Below, one piece after another: positions 26,575 to 35,729 of a stretch of DNA of 64,000 bases. Below the pieces are notes generated by a model, which worked only from the letters and a program-made list of their open reading frames with translations, searched no databases and was not told the DNA's origin. The first letter of the stretch is position 1, and every line of letters begins with the position of its first letter. Origin of the DNA: Rheinheimera sediminis (GTDB lineage Bacteria > Pseudomonadota > Gammaproteobacteria > Enterobacterales > Alteromonadaceae); assembly GCF_004005375.1 (NCBI RefSeq), contig NZ_RZUF01000018.1, forward strand, positions 57,863 through 121,862. Direction: 5' to 3'. A program made the translations under genes and the position numbers.

Positions 26575-28899
26575 TTACAGGAACCCAGATGGAACAACAG
26601 TGTGCGCAAGGATTGTTTCAGACTCCTCATCGGCTTTTTCACTCTCTTTTTGCGCCAGTGACAGGAGAGCTAAAGCATCTTCAATATTCAGCGGTTTACC
26701 AAAGAAGTAGCCTTGAAATTCATGACAGCCGGCCAGCCTGGCTGCCTCTGCTTGTTGCAATGTTTCCAGCCCTTCAGCAACAACTCGTAACCCTAAAGCA
26801 GCCGCAAGTTGACAAATAGCATGCACTACAGCTGTGCTTTCCTGCTCTGGTAGCGGATCAATCAGCGCTTTATCAATTTTTAATGAGCTAAGTGGTAATG
26901 TCCTTAACATACTCAGTGAAGAGAAACCTGTACCAAAATCATCCATAGCAATAGAGATACCAAGTTCCCTCAGTTTTTTTAACTGATTTTGTGTTTGTTC
27001 AAGATTTTCTATTGCCGCACTTTCGGTAATTTCTAACGTCAGCAAATGAACAGGGACCTTAAACTCGGTCAGTATATCCATCACAATGTCGGGAAACTGA
27101 GAATTTAGCAATTGTAAAGCAGATACGTTGACCGCAACAGGAAGACAATCAATGGCCGCAGCGCGCCATTGTGCTAATTGTCGGCAAACAATTCTGATAA
27201 TCAAAGTACCAAGTTCAACGATCAACCCAGTGTTTTCTGCGGCCTGAATAAACTTTTGCGGGCTAACCAAGCCATAGCCTTTGCGATTCCATCGAGCCAG
27301 AGCTTCAAAACCTAAAAGTCGATGCGTGACAGCATCAACTTTAGGTTGATAACACAAAAAAATTTCTTGCTGCTTTATCCCAATTCTCAAAGCCTGTTCT
27401 AATGCAAGTAAATCGCAGGCAACATCTGCATCGTCTGAATCAGCATAGACTAATTGAGTGCCAGGCTTGGTTTTAGCCAAATGCATTGCTGAATTCGAGG
27501 CTCTAATCAATTGTTCGACATGGCTCCCATGTTCAGGATACAAGGCACAACCAATTGACACATCGATGTAAAACTCACCAATAGAAACTTTCAAAGGTTT
27601 AGAAATAGCAGCAATAATCAAGTCTTCTACATCTCTGTTATTCTGGTTAACCTGAGAGTGAATCAACACTGCAAACTCATCAATGCCAATGTGAAATATC
27701 GTACCTCTGCTTGCCAGAGCCGCTTGCAAAACTGCTGCTAAAGATTGAAGAATTTCGTCCCCCAAACCAAAGCCATGAGCAGAGTTAAATAATCTAAAAC
27801 GATCAATATTCAATATAAAAATACCGACACGGCTTTGCTGATCTGACTCTGTAATCAATCTCCCAAACTGCTCTAGTAACAAGTTACGATTCGGTAAGCC
27901 TGTTAAATTATCATGAGTCGCCCGATACAATATTTGTCGCGTTGTTTCCATACGCTCTGTTTCATCAGAAATTAACACGCAGATCGCATACTTATGGTCC
28001 CATCTAACCTTGTATGCAAAAAATAGCAGATCTCGTACTAGTCCATCCACACGTACCCGAGGACCTTGCCAGCTAAGGCTCTCAACTTGCTCTGACATCA
28101 GCTTGTTGTAGTTTTCCCAAAAAATCTGATTTTGATTGTTCGGTTCGATAGATAGTAAAAAATGCTGCGTTAACTCTTGCTGATTTTGAGCGCCATAAAT
28201 TCTTAGTATTGCACTGTTGCTGTAAATCAATTCTCGCTCGCTAACCACAGCCACACCTTGCACTGAATAGTCAGTTAAGCGTGTAAAGCGTTCATTTAAA
28301 GCGCGGGTCTCTTTAGCAGCTAAATCAACCGAGACATACAAGGCTGCAAAACCTATCGCAGTCCGAATAACAGTGCCTGCGGCAAATTGCAGTTCAATAG
28401 AGGCCGGTGAACCGCTGATTGAAATCAAAGGATGTAAGGCTAAAAGTATAAGTAAAGGGCCTATCAGTTGATGTGATCTGGAGCTGTGCTTCAACGAATT
28501 AAACGCCAGTACACCTACATAAAAATAAATAAGAGAAACAATAACTTGAGAACTTATTGATTCGGTTCTAGCAGAAACCGTCACCATGATTAGTAACAAA
28601 ATGGCAAAAAACAGTAGAGCCCTAACCTTGCTCATTCTGTACCCACTCAATTCAGTCACGCCTGCAACAAGCAAATAAATACTGATGCAAGCGACGAACG
28701 GAATAAAGTACAGATTAACAGGGCTAGTGGCGGGTACATCAGAAAAAAGCGTGTAAATGAACACTAAGGCCGCAACACAAATAAAAGACAAACCTAACTT
28801 GATAACAAATCCTTGGTTTTTATTGCGCTGCCAAGCAAAAAGCAAGCTAATCCCTACTACTGTTTGGATAGCCACAGCCAACAAAAATAGCGAATTCAT
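26575..28899 (-). CDS. Membrane PAS-GGDEF-EAL protein with degenerate GGDEF (probable c-di-GMP phosphodiesterase)
   Basis: 774 residues from the ATG at 28899 (GAGAG about 8 bases upstream; a TTG 5 codons earlier is less likely). Seven or eight N-terminal membrane segments (residues 1-205) resemble a sensor module. They are followed by a PAS-like region and a GGDEF-like domain in which the signature reads GIDEF, and then an EAL domain with intact residues (GFEALARW, VAVNVSALQL, LEITESA, MDDFGTGFSSL, VVAEGLET). The altered GGDEF suggests a non-cyclase, possibly GTP-binding, regulatory domain, so the net activity is probably hydrolysis of cyclic di-GMP. It has no linked partner. Confidence 0.88.
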   Translation of the reverse strand: MNSLFLLAVAIQTVVGISLLFAWQRNKNQGFVIKLGLSFICVAALVFIYTLFSDVPATSPVNLYFIPFVACISIYLLVAGVTELSGYRMSKVRALLFFAILLLIMVTVSARTESISSQVIVSLIYFYVGVLAFNSLKHSSRSHQLIGPLLILLALHPLISISGSPASIELQFAAGTVIRTAIGFAALYVSVDLAAKETRALNERFTRLTDYSVQGVAVVSERELIYSNSAILRIYGAQNQQELTQHFLLSIEPNNQNQIFWENYNKLMSEQVESLSWQGPRVRVDGLVRDLLFFAYKVRWDHKYAICVLISDETERMETTRQILYRATHDNLTGLPNRNLLLEQFGRLITESDQQSRVGIFILNIDRFRLFNSAHGFGLGDEILQSLAAVLQAALASRGTIFHIGIDEFAVLIHSQVNQNNRDVEDLIIAAISKPLKVSIGEFYIDVSIGCALYPEHGSHVEQLIRASNSAMHLAKTKPGTQLVYADSDDADVACDLLALEQALRIGIKQQEIFLCYQPKVDAVTHRLLGFEALARWNRKGYGLVSPQKFIQAAENTGLIVELGTLIIRIVCRQLAQWRAAAIDCLPVAVNVSALQLLNSQFPDIVMDILTEFKVPVHLLTLEITESAAIENLEQTQNQLKKLRELGISIAMDDFGTGFSSLSMLRTLPLSSLKIDKALIDPLPEQESTAVVHAICQLAAALGLRVVAEGLETLQQAEAARLAGCHEFQGYFFGKPLNIEDALALLSLAQKESEKADEESETILAHTVVPSGFL

Positions 28900-29131
28900 A
28901 TATGCTCTCTGCAAAAAAACTAATACTGACTTTAGTTTATCTGTAAAAAGGGGGATGAGCTAATTTGAAAAAATGGGTCAGTTGAAGAATTTATAAGGTT
29001 GTTTGCCATCATTACTTTTTAGTTGTGACTAAAAAGGCCAAAGGAAAACGCAAAAAGGTCAGTTTTGTTCAATACAGCCATCAGCAGGCAGTTCATAGTC
29101 GCCCACTTCAAACATCAGCTTTGGAGTACTT

Positions 29132-29725
29132 ATGACCTTATCCCTTCTCCTGTCTATGGCTTTATTTGCCTTTGCCGCCTCATTTTCACCTGGCCCTGTC
29201 AATCTGGTATCGGTAAGCTCCGGGGCCAGATATGGTCTCAGTTCAGGACTAAGCTTTGTAACAGGCGCAACATGTGGATTTGTTCTGCTGTTTGTACTGA
29301 TAGGTTTGAGTCTGCACCATGTGCTATCTGTCTTGCCTCTGCTCACTCAGGTTCTGCAATGGCTCGGCGTCGCCTTTTTACTCTACCTGAGCTACCAACT
29401 ATTCCATGACAACGGCGAGCTGTCTGAACAGGCCAGCAGCAAAGCTCCGGATTTTAGCACCGGAGTTGTCATGCAGTGGCTCAACCCCAAAGCCTGGCTG
29501 GCGTCTTTATCTGGCATAGCCGCCTATATTCCCGAAGCTACAATCAGCCAATTACTGATTTTTGCTGGTATTTACCTGCCCATTTGTTGGTTGTCTTTGT
29601 CAGCCTGGCTGTGGGCTGGAATTGCCTTGGGTCATTATCTGCAAAAGCCTGCCAGAATGCGGCTGCTGAATAAAAGTCTGGCTCTGCTGCTTGCGGCTAG
29701 CTGCATTTTTCTGCTTGTACCTTAA
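29132..29725 (+). CDS. LysE/RhtB family amino-acid exporter
   Basis: 197 residues with six membrane segments. It has the family's N-terminal SFSPGPVNLVSVSSGARYG region, which includes the conserved GPVN, and the WLNPKAW motif in the middle. GGAGT lies 7 bases before the ATG. It should export an amino acid or similar small molecule across the inner membrane. Its stop overlaps by four bases the stop of a convergent AraC-type regulator gene, and this common pairing suggests that the regulator controls it. Confidence 0.88.
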   Translation: MTLSLLLSMALFAFAASFSPGPVNLVSVSSGARYGLSSGLSFVTGATCGFVLLFVLIGLSLHHVLSVLPLLTQVLQWLGVAFLLYLSYQLFHDNGELSEQASSKAPDFSTGVVMQWLNPKAWLASLSGIAAYIPEATISQLLIFAGIYLPICWLSLSAWLWAGIALGHYLQKPARMRLLNKSLALLLAASCIFLLVP

Positions 29726-30561
29726 CACTGCTTTGACACTGAGCGGCGATACTGATCCGGTGTCGCCGCAACTCTTTGTTTAAAAGCGCGCTGGAAATGC
29801 GCCTGATCACTAAAGCCTGTGTTTTGAGCAACTTCAGCTATGGCTTCACCTTGCTTTAACGCCTGCTGCCCCAGCTGCACTCTGCGGTTTAACCTATAAG
29901 CGTGAGGAGTCAGATGAAAATGTCGTTTAAAGGCCCGCACTAAATAACCTGCGCTGAAACCAAAGTCGGCGCTAATGCTTTCTATCGCCCTATCCTCTTC
30001 ACAATGCTCGCTCAGATAATGAGCTACCTGATACAAAGGATTGGGAGCTAATAAAGTCGAGGTGTTCTGCGGCCTCTGATCCAGCTGTAAAAATAGTTTG
30101 GCCAGATAAGCCTTCAGCTGCTGCTCTTTGTCTCCCGGACTATGCTGTGACGACATCAGGTATTGAGCCATCACCACAAAATCGCCAAAGAATTCAGGTT
30201 CAGACCAGGTATCAAGGCTGGTATTGCGCCATTCTGTTACAGTACGAACCCCAGACTGGGCTAAAAAATCAGCCAACCAGTTTGTATCCAAATGCAGCAT
30301 ATAGTAGGACCAGGCTGAACCTTGGCGCGGATTACAGGCATGCACCTGGTCCGGATTCATCATCACCAAAGCGCCTTGCTCCACATAATACAGTCGATCT
30401 GCGCAGAGAAACTCACTTTGTCCTGCCAGAATAGCGCCAACAGACCATTCTTTGTGTGAATGCAAAGCGTAACTGACTTTGCGCCCATCCTGAACCCATC
30501 TTAATTCAACAGAAGGCAGGCTCTGATCGCGCCAGAATAGTGGCTGAGTTGCATGAATCAT
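29722..30561 (-). CDS. AraC-family transcriptional regulator
   Basis: 279 residues. The N-terminal cupin-like sensing domain (LHSHKEWSVGAILAG, MNPDQVHACNP) is followed by two helix-turn-helix motifs in the C-terminal 100 residues (SAGYLVRAFKRHFHLTPHAY, and IAEVAQNTGFSDQAHFQRAF), the second with the family's signature. It is likely ligand-responsive. The convergent LysE-family exporter gene that shares its 3' end is the obvious candidate target; the upstream gap to the next gene (273 bases) could hold its own promoter. Confidence 0.88.
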   Translation of the reverse strand: MIHATQPLFWRDQSLPSVELRWVQDGRKVSYALHSHKEWSVGAILAGQSEFLCADRLYYVEQGALVMMNPDQVHACNPRQGSAWSYYMLHLDTNWLADFLAQSGVRTVTEWRNTSLDTWSEPEFFGDFVVMAQYLMSSQHSPGDKEQQLKAYLAKLFLQLDQRPQNTSTLLAPNPLYQVAHYLSEHCEEDRAIESISADFGFSAGYLVRAFKRHFHLTPHAYRLNRRVQLGQQALKQGEAIAEVAQNTGFSDQAHFQRAFKQRVAATPDQYRRSVSKQC

Positions 30562-30833
30562 AACAGTGTTTCACAGTCCTTTAACTGATTGGCACCTTAT
30601 CTAACTAAGTGCCTGTAGAGCATTGCCAACTATCAAATCCTGGATCAAGTCTAAAGACAAGTACCTTTTATCTGCGCTTCATGCTGCTGTTTTGCTTTTA
30701 AATCCTGGATTGATTTACCAGCAACCTATTATCGCTAATAAAAGTCCGTTAAACCTATTGAGTTGCAGCAACAGCCACCAGTTGCCATAGTGAACCGCAG
30801 CCTTATCAAAACAACAAAAAACAAGGAAATATT

Positions 30834-32438
30834 ATGCGTATTCTGTGTTTTATCGGTGCAGCTTTATTGCTGACACTCTGTGGTCAGCCAGTGGCTGAAG
30901 CAGCTGCTACAGAACGAACTCCATCAGCGCCAGAAAGAGACAGAGGTGAAGGCCCCTACAAGCGACTGATTTTACGCGGCGGCACTTATATTAGTGGTGA
31001 AGGTGCTCCACCTGTGGGGCCTGTAGATATAGTGATAGAGCAAGACCGTATCACAGAAATTACTGCTGTCGGCAATCCGAGTGTGCCCATTTTGCCTGAA
31101 GGCCGGCCGAAAGCCCAGTCTGGCGATCAGGAAATGGATGTAAGCGGTATGTATATACTGCCAGGCTTTATTGATATGCATGGCCATATTGGTGGTTCCG
31201 CCAGCGGCATACCAGCCGAATACGTTTTTAAACTCTGGCTGGCGCATGGCATTACCACAGTGCGGGAACCTGGCAGTTTTAATGGCATCGACTGGACTAT
31301 GCGCCATGTCAAAGCTTCAGAGAAAAATAGCATAGTAGCACCCCGCATTGTGCCTTATATCGGCTTTGGTCAAGGCCTGAGCAAGCCTGTCTTTAGTCCT
31401 GAACAAGCGCGGGATTGGGTGCAGACTGTCAAAAAATCCGGCGCCGCTGGCATTAAGTTTTTTGGCGCTACCCCTGCCATTATTTCAGCAGCTTTAGATG
31501 AAGCCAACAAACAAAAACTCGGCACTATGATGCACCATGCGCAATTAAATGTGATGGGAACTAATGCTTTGGATAGCGCCCGTATGGGCTTAACTTCGAT
31601 GGAACACTGGTATGGTTTACCAGAAGCGTTGTTTACCAGTCAGGTGATCCAGAATTACCCAGCCAATTACAACTATCAGAATGAGCAGGATAGATTCGCC
31701 AACGCTGGCTTGTTATGGAAACAGGCGGCAGAACCAGGTTCAGACAAATGGAACAAGGTGCGGGATGAACTGATCAAACTAAACTTTACCATCAACCCTA
31801 CCCTGACCATTTATGAGGCGACACGGGATGCCAGTGCTCAGCGTAATGCTGAATGGCATCAGGATTACACTTTGCCAACGTTAACCAGGTTCTTTCAACC
31901 TAACCGTTATGCTCATGGCTCGTTCTGGTTTGACTGGACCACCGATCAGGAAATTGCCTGGCGCGAAAACTACCGTATCTGGTTCCAGTTTTTAAACGAC
32001 TACAAAAACCATGGTGGCCGCGTGACAGCAGGTTCGGACGCTGGCTATATCTACAAAATTTATGGTTTTGCCTATATTCAAGAGCTGGAACTGCTGCGCG
32101 AAGCAGGCTTTAATCCGCTGGAAGTGATACAAGTTGCCAGCTTAAATGGCGCTCAGGCTTTGGGTATGGAGCAAGATATCGGCAGCTTAGTCCCGGGCAA
32201 AAAAGCCGATATGCTGATCGTTGCAGAAAACCCACTGGCGAATTTTAAGGTGCTTTATGGTACCGGCCACTACCGCTTAGATGACAAAAACCAACCGGAG
32301 CGCAGTAAAGGTGTGCGTTATACCATCAAAGACGGTGTAGTGTACGATGCGCAACTATTACTGAAAGACGTACGTGCTCTGGTGCAAAAGGCCAAAGCTC
32401 ACCAAGCAGAGTTGGGTAGAAGTGCTGCTGTAGAATAG
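30834..32438 (+). CDS. Secreted amidohydrolase-family protein
   Basis: 534 residues. The AAGGAAA ribosome site and signal peptide (residues 1-24, ending AEAA) are clear. The amidohydrolase metal motif DMHGH, a candidate bridging Lys in GIKFFG, His in MMHHAQL and MEHWYG, and Asp in TAGSDAGY occur in the expected order. The C-terminal part returns to the composite beta domain (GSLVPGKKADMLIV). It is a periplasmic or exported enzyme that hydrolyses a cyclic amide, peptide-like or related bond; the substrate is unknown. It stands alone. Confidence 0.85.
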   Translation: MRILCFIGAALLLTLCGQPVAEAAATERTPSAPERDRGEGPYKRLILRGGTYISGEGAPPVGPVDIVIEQDRITEITAVGNPSVPILPEGRPKAQSGDQEMDVSGMYILPGFIDMHGHIGGSASGIPAEYVFKLWLAHGITTVREPGSFNGIDWTMRHVKASEKNSIVAPRIVPYIGFGQGLSKPVFSPEQARDWVQTVKKSGAAGIKFFGATPAIISAALDEANKQKLGTMMHHAQLNVMGTNALDSARMGLTSMEHWYGLPEALFTSQVIQNYPANYNYQNEQDRFANAGLLWKQAAEPGSDKWNKVRDELIKLNFTINPTLTIYEATRDASAQRNAEWHQDYTLPTLTRFFQPNRYAHGSFWFDWTTDQEIAWRENYRIWFQFLNDYKNHGGRVTAGSDAGYIYKIYGFAYIQELELLREAGFNPLEVIQVASLNGAQALGMEQDIGSLVPGKKADMLIVAENPLANFKVLYGTGHYRLDDKNQPERSKGVRYTIKDGVVYDAQLLLKDVRALVQKAKAHQAELGRSAAVE

Positions 32439-32535
32439 CTCCATACTGCTGTGGTAAGTTTAGCCACAGGATTGAAAGAGCTGAATGCAGTGAACTGAAA
32501 GCACTGCATTTAAAGCAGAACCTCAGGTGGCAGTA

Positions 32536-32778
32536 TCAGATTTTGCTGCCCTTTTCTGCAACAGAATCATCAGTGTCGCTTGCTGGCAATGCTTTCAATT
32601 GCTCCAGAATCAGGCAGTCCTTGTGCTTCTCATTTAGTGTTAACAGCTCATCCGCCCAGCTTAGTGCAATTTTTTTGATCAAACCAAGCCTGTGGTCCGA
32701 GCAAAACGCATTAGGATATCGTTCAACTAAAAGGGACAAATCACGCATCGCATGCAGCTTTTCGTTGTGAGAAGACAT
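32536..32778 (-). CDS. Small hypothetical protein
   Basis: 80 residues, mostly helical and soluble (MRDLSLLVERYPNAF, ALSWADELLTLNEKH), with no membrane segment. AAGGA lies 7 bases before the ATG, which supports a real gene. No family was recognised. It is followed on the same strand by two further small genes upstream, but with gaps of 160 bases or more. Confidence 0.55.
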   Translation of the reverse strand: MSSHNEKLHAMRDLSLLVERYPNAFCSDHRLGLIKKIALSWADELLTLNEKHKDCLILEQLKALPASDTDDSVAEKGSKI

Positions 32779-32940
32779 AAAAAATCCTTTTTCAGTGTCT
32801 GAGTAAATGAGTCGTCATAGGTGCAATTTAAACTTAACACAGCTTGTGCCGAACGCAAGAACAGCACCACCTCACTATAGGTATTGCACAGTACAGCTAT
32901 AGAGCTGCAGGCAGGCACCAGCGCTGTCTTGAGGCATCTG

Positions 32941-33231
32941 TCAATCTGTTGCTTGAATCGCGACTGTCGCCACTTCAGTCACTGTTTTAGCACCTGAACG
33001 TTCAATAATTTTTACTAATACAGATTGAATAGTTGCATCATGTCGCACATCTTCTGTGCTGGAGAATCGTTGTTCCATAGCAACAGCACCCTGTTCCAGA
33101 ACAAAAGTAAGTAGTACTTCAGTGGCCTTATCCGCGCTCCTGCCAGAATATGTCAGGGATAAAGTAGGATAACCGGCGAAGCCTTTCGTCAGCTGTTTAG
33201 CGAGGCGTTTTTTAGCTTTATCTAAGTTCAT
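32941..33231 (-). CDS. Small hypothetical basic/helical protein
   Basis: 96 residues from the ATG at 33231 (NLDKAKKRLAKQLTKGF). A longer frame to 33285 begins with a hydrophobic run that is probably not used. The ribosome site is weak. It looks like a compact alpha/beta protein with a C-terminal strand/helix rich in Val and Thr. No family was recognised, and no linked partner is evident. Confidence 0.5.
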   Translation of the reverse strand: MNLDKAKKRLAKQLTKGFAGYPTLSLTYSGRSADKATEVLLTFVLEQGAVAMEQRFSSTEDVRHDATIQSVLVKIIERSGAKTVTEVATVAIQATD

Positions 33232-33306
33232 GGTTTTAAATGTAAAAAGTAAGACTAACCTGACTATACAGGCTGCACTGTACAATGCGCAGCTTTTTCG
33301 GTCAGG

Positions 33307-33612
33307 TCAACCAGCCTCAGTGCCGCAATTCCAGCACAACTCAAAAGAGGCTGCATTGTCTTCAGCGCATCTGCTGCAGTGCCAGTCTGCAGCCTCACTA
33401 TCGAGTTTCAGATTGTTTAAAATCATCACAGCTAAAGCAAAATCACTTTCGTCAAGCAGCCACAACTCCAGCCAGCTATCAAAAGCCGAGGCTTCTCCTA
33501 TCAGGCTGACCGCATGTTCATTTTTAACAAAAACTTCAAAACCACGACGTTGCAGAATATTTTTGATATTACTAACGATAAGCCGGTTTTCATGGGTGTA
33601 GATCATTTTCAT
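33307..33612 (-). CDS. DUF2007 protein with C-terminal zinc ribbon
   Basis: 101 residues. The N-terminal 70 residues (MIYTHENRLIVSNIKNIL, then GFEVFVKNEHA) match DUF2007, a small ferredoxin-like fold seen in putative signal-transducing proteins. The C-terminus is a zinc ribbon with CSRC and CWNC pairs. AGGAG lies 10 bases before the ATG at 33612; an ATG two codons later is also possible. Function unknown; a zinc-binding interaction module is likely. Confidence 0.75.
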   Translation of the reverse strand: MKMIYTHENRLIVSNIKNILQRRGFEVFVKNEHAVSLIGEASAFDSWLELWLLDESDFALAVMILNNLKLDSEAADWHCSRCAEDNAASFELCWNCGTEAG

Positions 33613-33752
33613 GCTGGTTTAACTCCTGAAATCACACCAGACGCAACTCCATAAACTCTGGACCTGACAAGACGAAGTATCAAGCTTCTGCAAGGTTTTT
33701 CAGCCGATTCAGGCATAAAGAGTGCTATTGAAAAGACATTACTCTCCATGAA

Positions 33753-33786
33753 AAAGCCACAGTCTGAACAAGCACACTGTGGCTTT
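33753..33786 (-). terminator. Terminator after the one-haem secreted protein gene
   Basis: An 11-base stem AAAGCCACAGT / ACTGTGGCTTT with a 12-base loop is followed on the minus strand by TTTCA. It stands about 40 bases downstream of the gene stop at 33827. Confidence 0.7.
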
Positions 33787-33826
33787 ATGCAAAAATTAAA
33801 ATCCAGGCTGATCAAATCAGCTCGTT

Positions 33827-35317
33827 TTACAAGCCAGTACAACCACAAACTGAACCTGCGCTGGAATTGGCGTTCGTCCAGTTGCCATTCCACTTCAGGT
33901 ATTTTGCTGTGCTTTGACATATACCTTTTTCACCGCCACAAATACCAGCTGCGGCGCTATTGCTAACAATTTGGGTAGGAGAAGTAATATCAATATTCTC
34001 GCCCTGACCTATTTTGATGTCTTTAAAAATATGACTCAGTGCCTGAGTGGTGATGTTATTGCTCACTTGCTGGGCTGTACCTGCGTAGTTATGGCAGCCA
34101 AAGCAATTACTGGCAAAGGTATTGTTCAGATTGACGTGCTGATAATCGGTTTCAGCAACTGAGTTGGCTAAACGTAAGGAACCACGTTCATTCGGCACTC
34201 CAATTCCACCTGAGCTTTGGCTGATATCACTAACCCAGAGTGCGCCAACGGTAAAATAGTTTGCCAATACTTTCATAGCCGCAGGAGTGTCAGCTTGGGT
34301 TAATAAAGCCAGTAATTCACTGTTTTGGGTTGTAACATCCGTCAGATTTTGTGCCGCTTGGGGGTCACCAGATGCAGTGCCGTAGGGATGGACCCGGCAA
34401 ATATTAGTCGGCTTGCCTGTCGAGGATGTTTGTTTTTTCAACGGGTTATTAAAATCACACTCAGCGGCTACTTTTCCCTTGCTGGGATCTGCGCTGTCAG
34501 GCAAAGCGGCAGTGCAACTGGCACTGGCAAAAGTCCATGCAGTGTCATTTTGAGCATCAGGCGGCGTACAATCCGGGGTATTGTTCAAATGCTCATAAGT
34601 GGTCCAAATAAACTCAGGATGATCTTTAGTCGCAGCCACCATATGCATACCAGCCAGACCTAAAGTGACGTCTGTTCCGGCAATGCTTTGCTTTTGTGTC
34701 ACAAAGCGATTCGAATTTATTTCAGCCTCTGACAATACTTTCCAGCCGAATTTCAGCTCCATAGTGCCGGCGGGGAAGTTAACGATATTTTGTTTTTGCA
34801 ATTCTACAGCACTACCCGTTAAAGCACACAACGACTTGCTAAAGCGCACGTCGTAATACACCACATTGCCATCTTGTGCATAAATAGTGGCGCCGCCTCC
34901 TGCCTGCCCTGTAGTCACCGAAGTTCCTGTACCTGCTTTACTTAAAGCTGTTCTTAAGGTCGGCCCCTTAATGCTAGCGTCACAAGAGTTAGCTGGAGTA
35001 ACGCCATCAGCCTGATACTCCAGCACAGGATAATTGAGCTGGTTCATAAAATTACGTTGCCCGTTCGAGTCCTGCGACATCAGATATAAAAAAGTTTGAG
35101 TAGAAAACTGGTAAAAATCACAAAAATTTGAACTGCCATCAGCACCACTTTTTTTTACTTCAGTAGGTAAACTAGGACTTTTCAACCAGCTTGGATCAAC
35201 AGGGCAAGCCGAAGCGTCAGAACCAGAGCTGGCATAAGCTTGATTTGCCGATACCGGCTGTGGCCAGCAGTAGCCCAAAACTAAACTGCTCACCAGTAGT
35301 TTTTGTAAGGTATTCAT
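33827..35317 (-). CDS. Secreted single-haem cytochrome-like protein with C-terminal MVL-type lectin-like segment
   Basis: 496 residues. A signal peptide (residues 1-24, ending VSAN) is followed by about 370 residues without a known domain, containing many Cys (CDFYQF, CGCTG and others). A single haem-binding motif CFGCH appears late (NCFGCHNYAG). The last 35 residues (ICGGEKGICQS, then WNGNWTNANSSAGSVCGC) resemble the mannan-binding MVL repeat, with its Cys pairs and the WNGNW core. This combination suggests a periplasmic or surface protein that binds haem and possibly a glycan. It is a single gene with its own terminator. The lectin call rests on pattern recognition. Confidence 0.7.
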   Translation of the reverse strand: MNTLQKLLVSSLVLGYCWPQPVSANQAYASSGSDASACPVDPSWLKSPSLPTEVKKSGADGSSNFCDFYQFSTQTFLYLMSQDSNGQRNFMNQLNYPVLEYQADGVTPANSCDASIKGPTLRTALSKAGTGTSVTTGQAGGGATIYAQDGNVVYYDVRFSKSLCALTGSAVELQKQNIVNFPAGTMELKFGWKVLSEAEINSNRFVTQKQSIAGTDVTLGLAGMHMVAATKDHPEFIWTTYEHLNNTPDCTPPDAQNDTAWTFASASCTAALPDSADPSKGKVAAECDFNNPLKKQTSSTGKPTNICRVHPYGTASGDPQAAQNLTDVTTQNSELLALLTQADTPAAMKVLANYFTVGALWVSDISQSSGGIGVPNERGSLRLANSVAETDYQHVNLNNTFASNCFGCHNYAGTAQQVSNNITTQALSHIFKDIKIGQGENIDITSPTQIVSNSAAAGICGGEKGICQSTAKYLKWNGNWTNANSSAGSVCGCTGL

Positions 35318-35481
35318 CTGCAGTATTCCTTCCTTTGCTTAGTGTTCATTGTATAAAACAGGTTTTACCTGTTTTGAAAACTTTAGTTGCTAAATCAGAA
35401 AAAGAAAGAGTATTGAAAGAAAATGTGAGCTCGCCTCGGTCAACTGTGGCAATCTCATCCATGCACTTAGAACTTTGCTAC

Positions 35482-35665
35482 CTAACCTGATATGAACTCG
35501 GGATAATGAGTGTCGACTTTTTTCGATTTAATCAATTAAATCAACGAAGTGAAATAATTACGTCAAGCAAACAAAGTCTTTGCTGACTGAATGCACAGAT
35601 TTTTGTGGATCTCGAGGCGCGAAAAGATGTCTATTCAGCGGCACGGCTTATTACCAGTTAAGATT
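35482..35665. mobile_element. MITE-like element, copy 1 (shortened)
   Basis: Nearly 180 bases match the element at 41378-41606: the left end region (AACTCGGGATAATGAGTGTC), the internal palindrome GATTTAAT/ATTAAATC, the TCTTTGCTGACTGAATGC segment and the GAAAAGATGTCTATTCAG segment. It lacks about 54 internal bases between GGCGC repeats, carries a TATGA insertion near its left end, and its right terminal repeat is eroded. It has no coding capacity. Confidence 0.7.
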
Positions 35666-35729
35666 ACCTGGTACAGTACTGTTAGGCTGGTGCTTTCTCC
35701 GGGCAAGCTAAAAACAAGGATGTCGCTTT

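Noticed and set aside
33609..33920. 103-codon minus-strand frame between the DUF2007 and cytochrome-like genes
   Set aside because: Overlaps the terminator and the 3' end of the cytochrome-like gene in another frame; no recognisable content.
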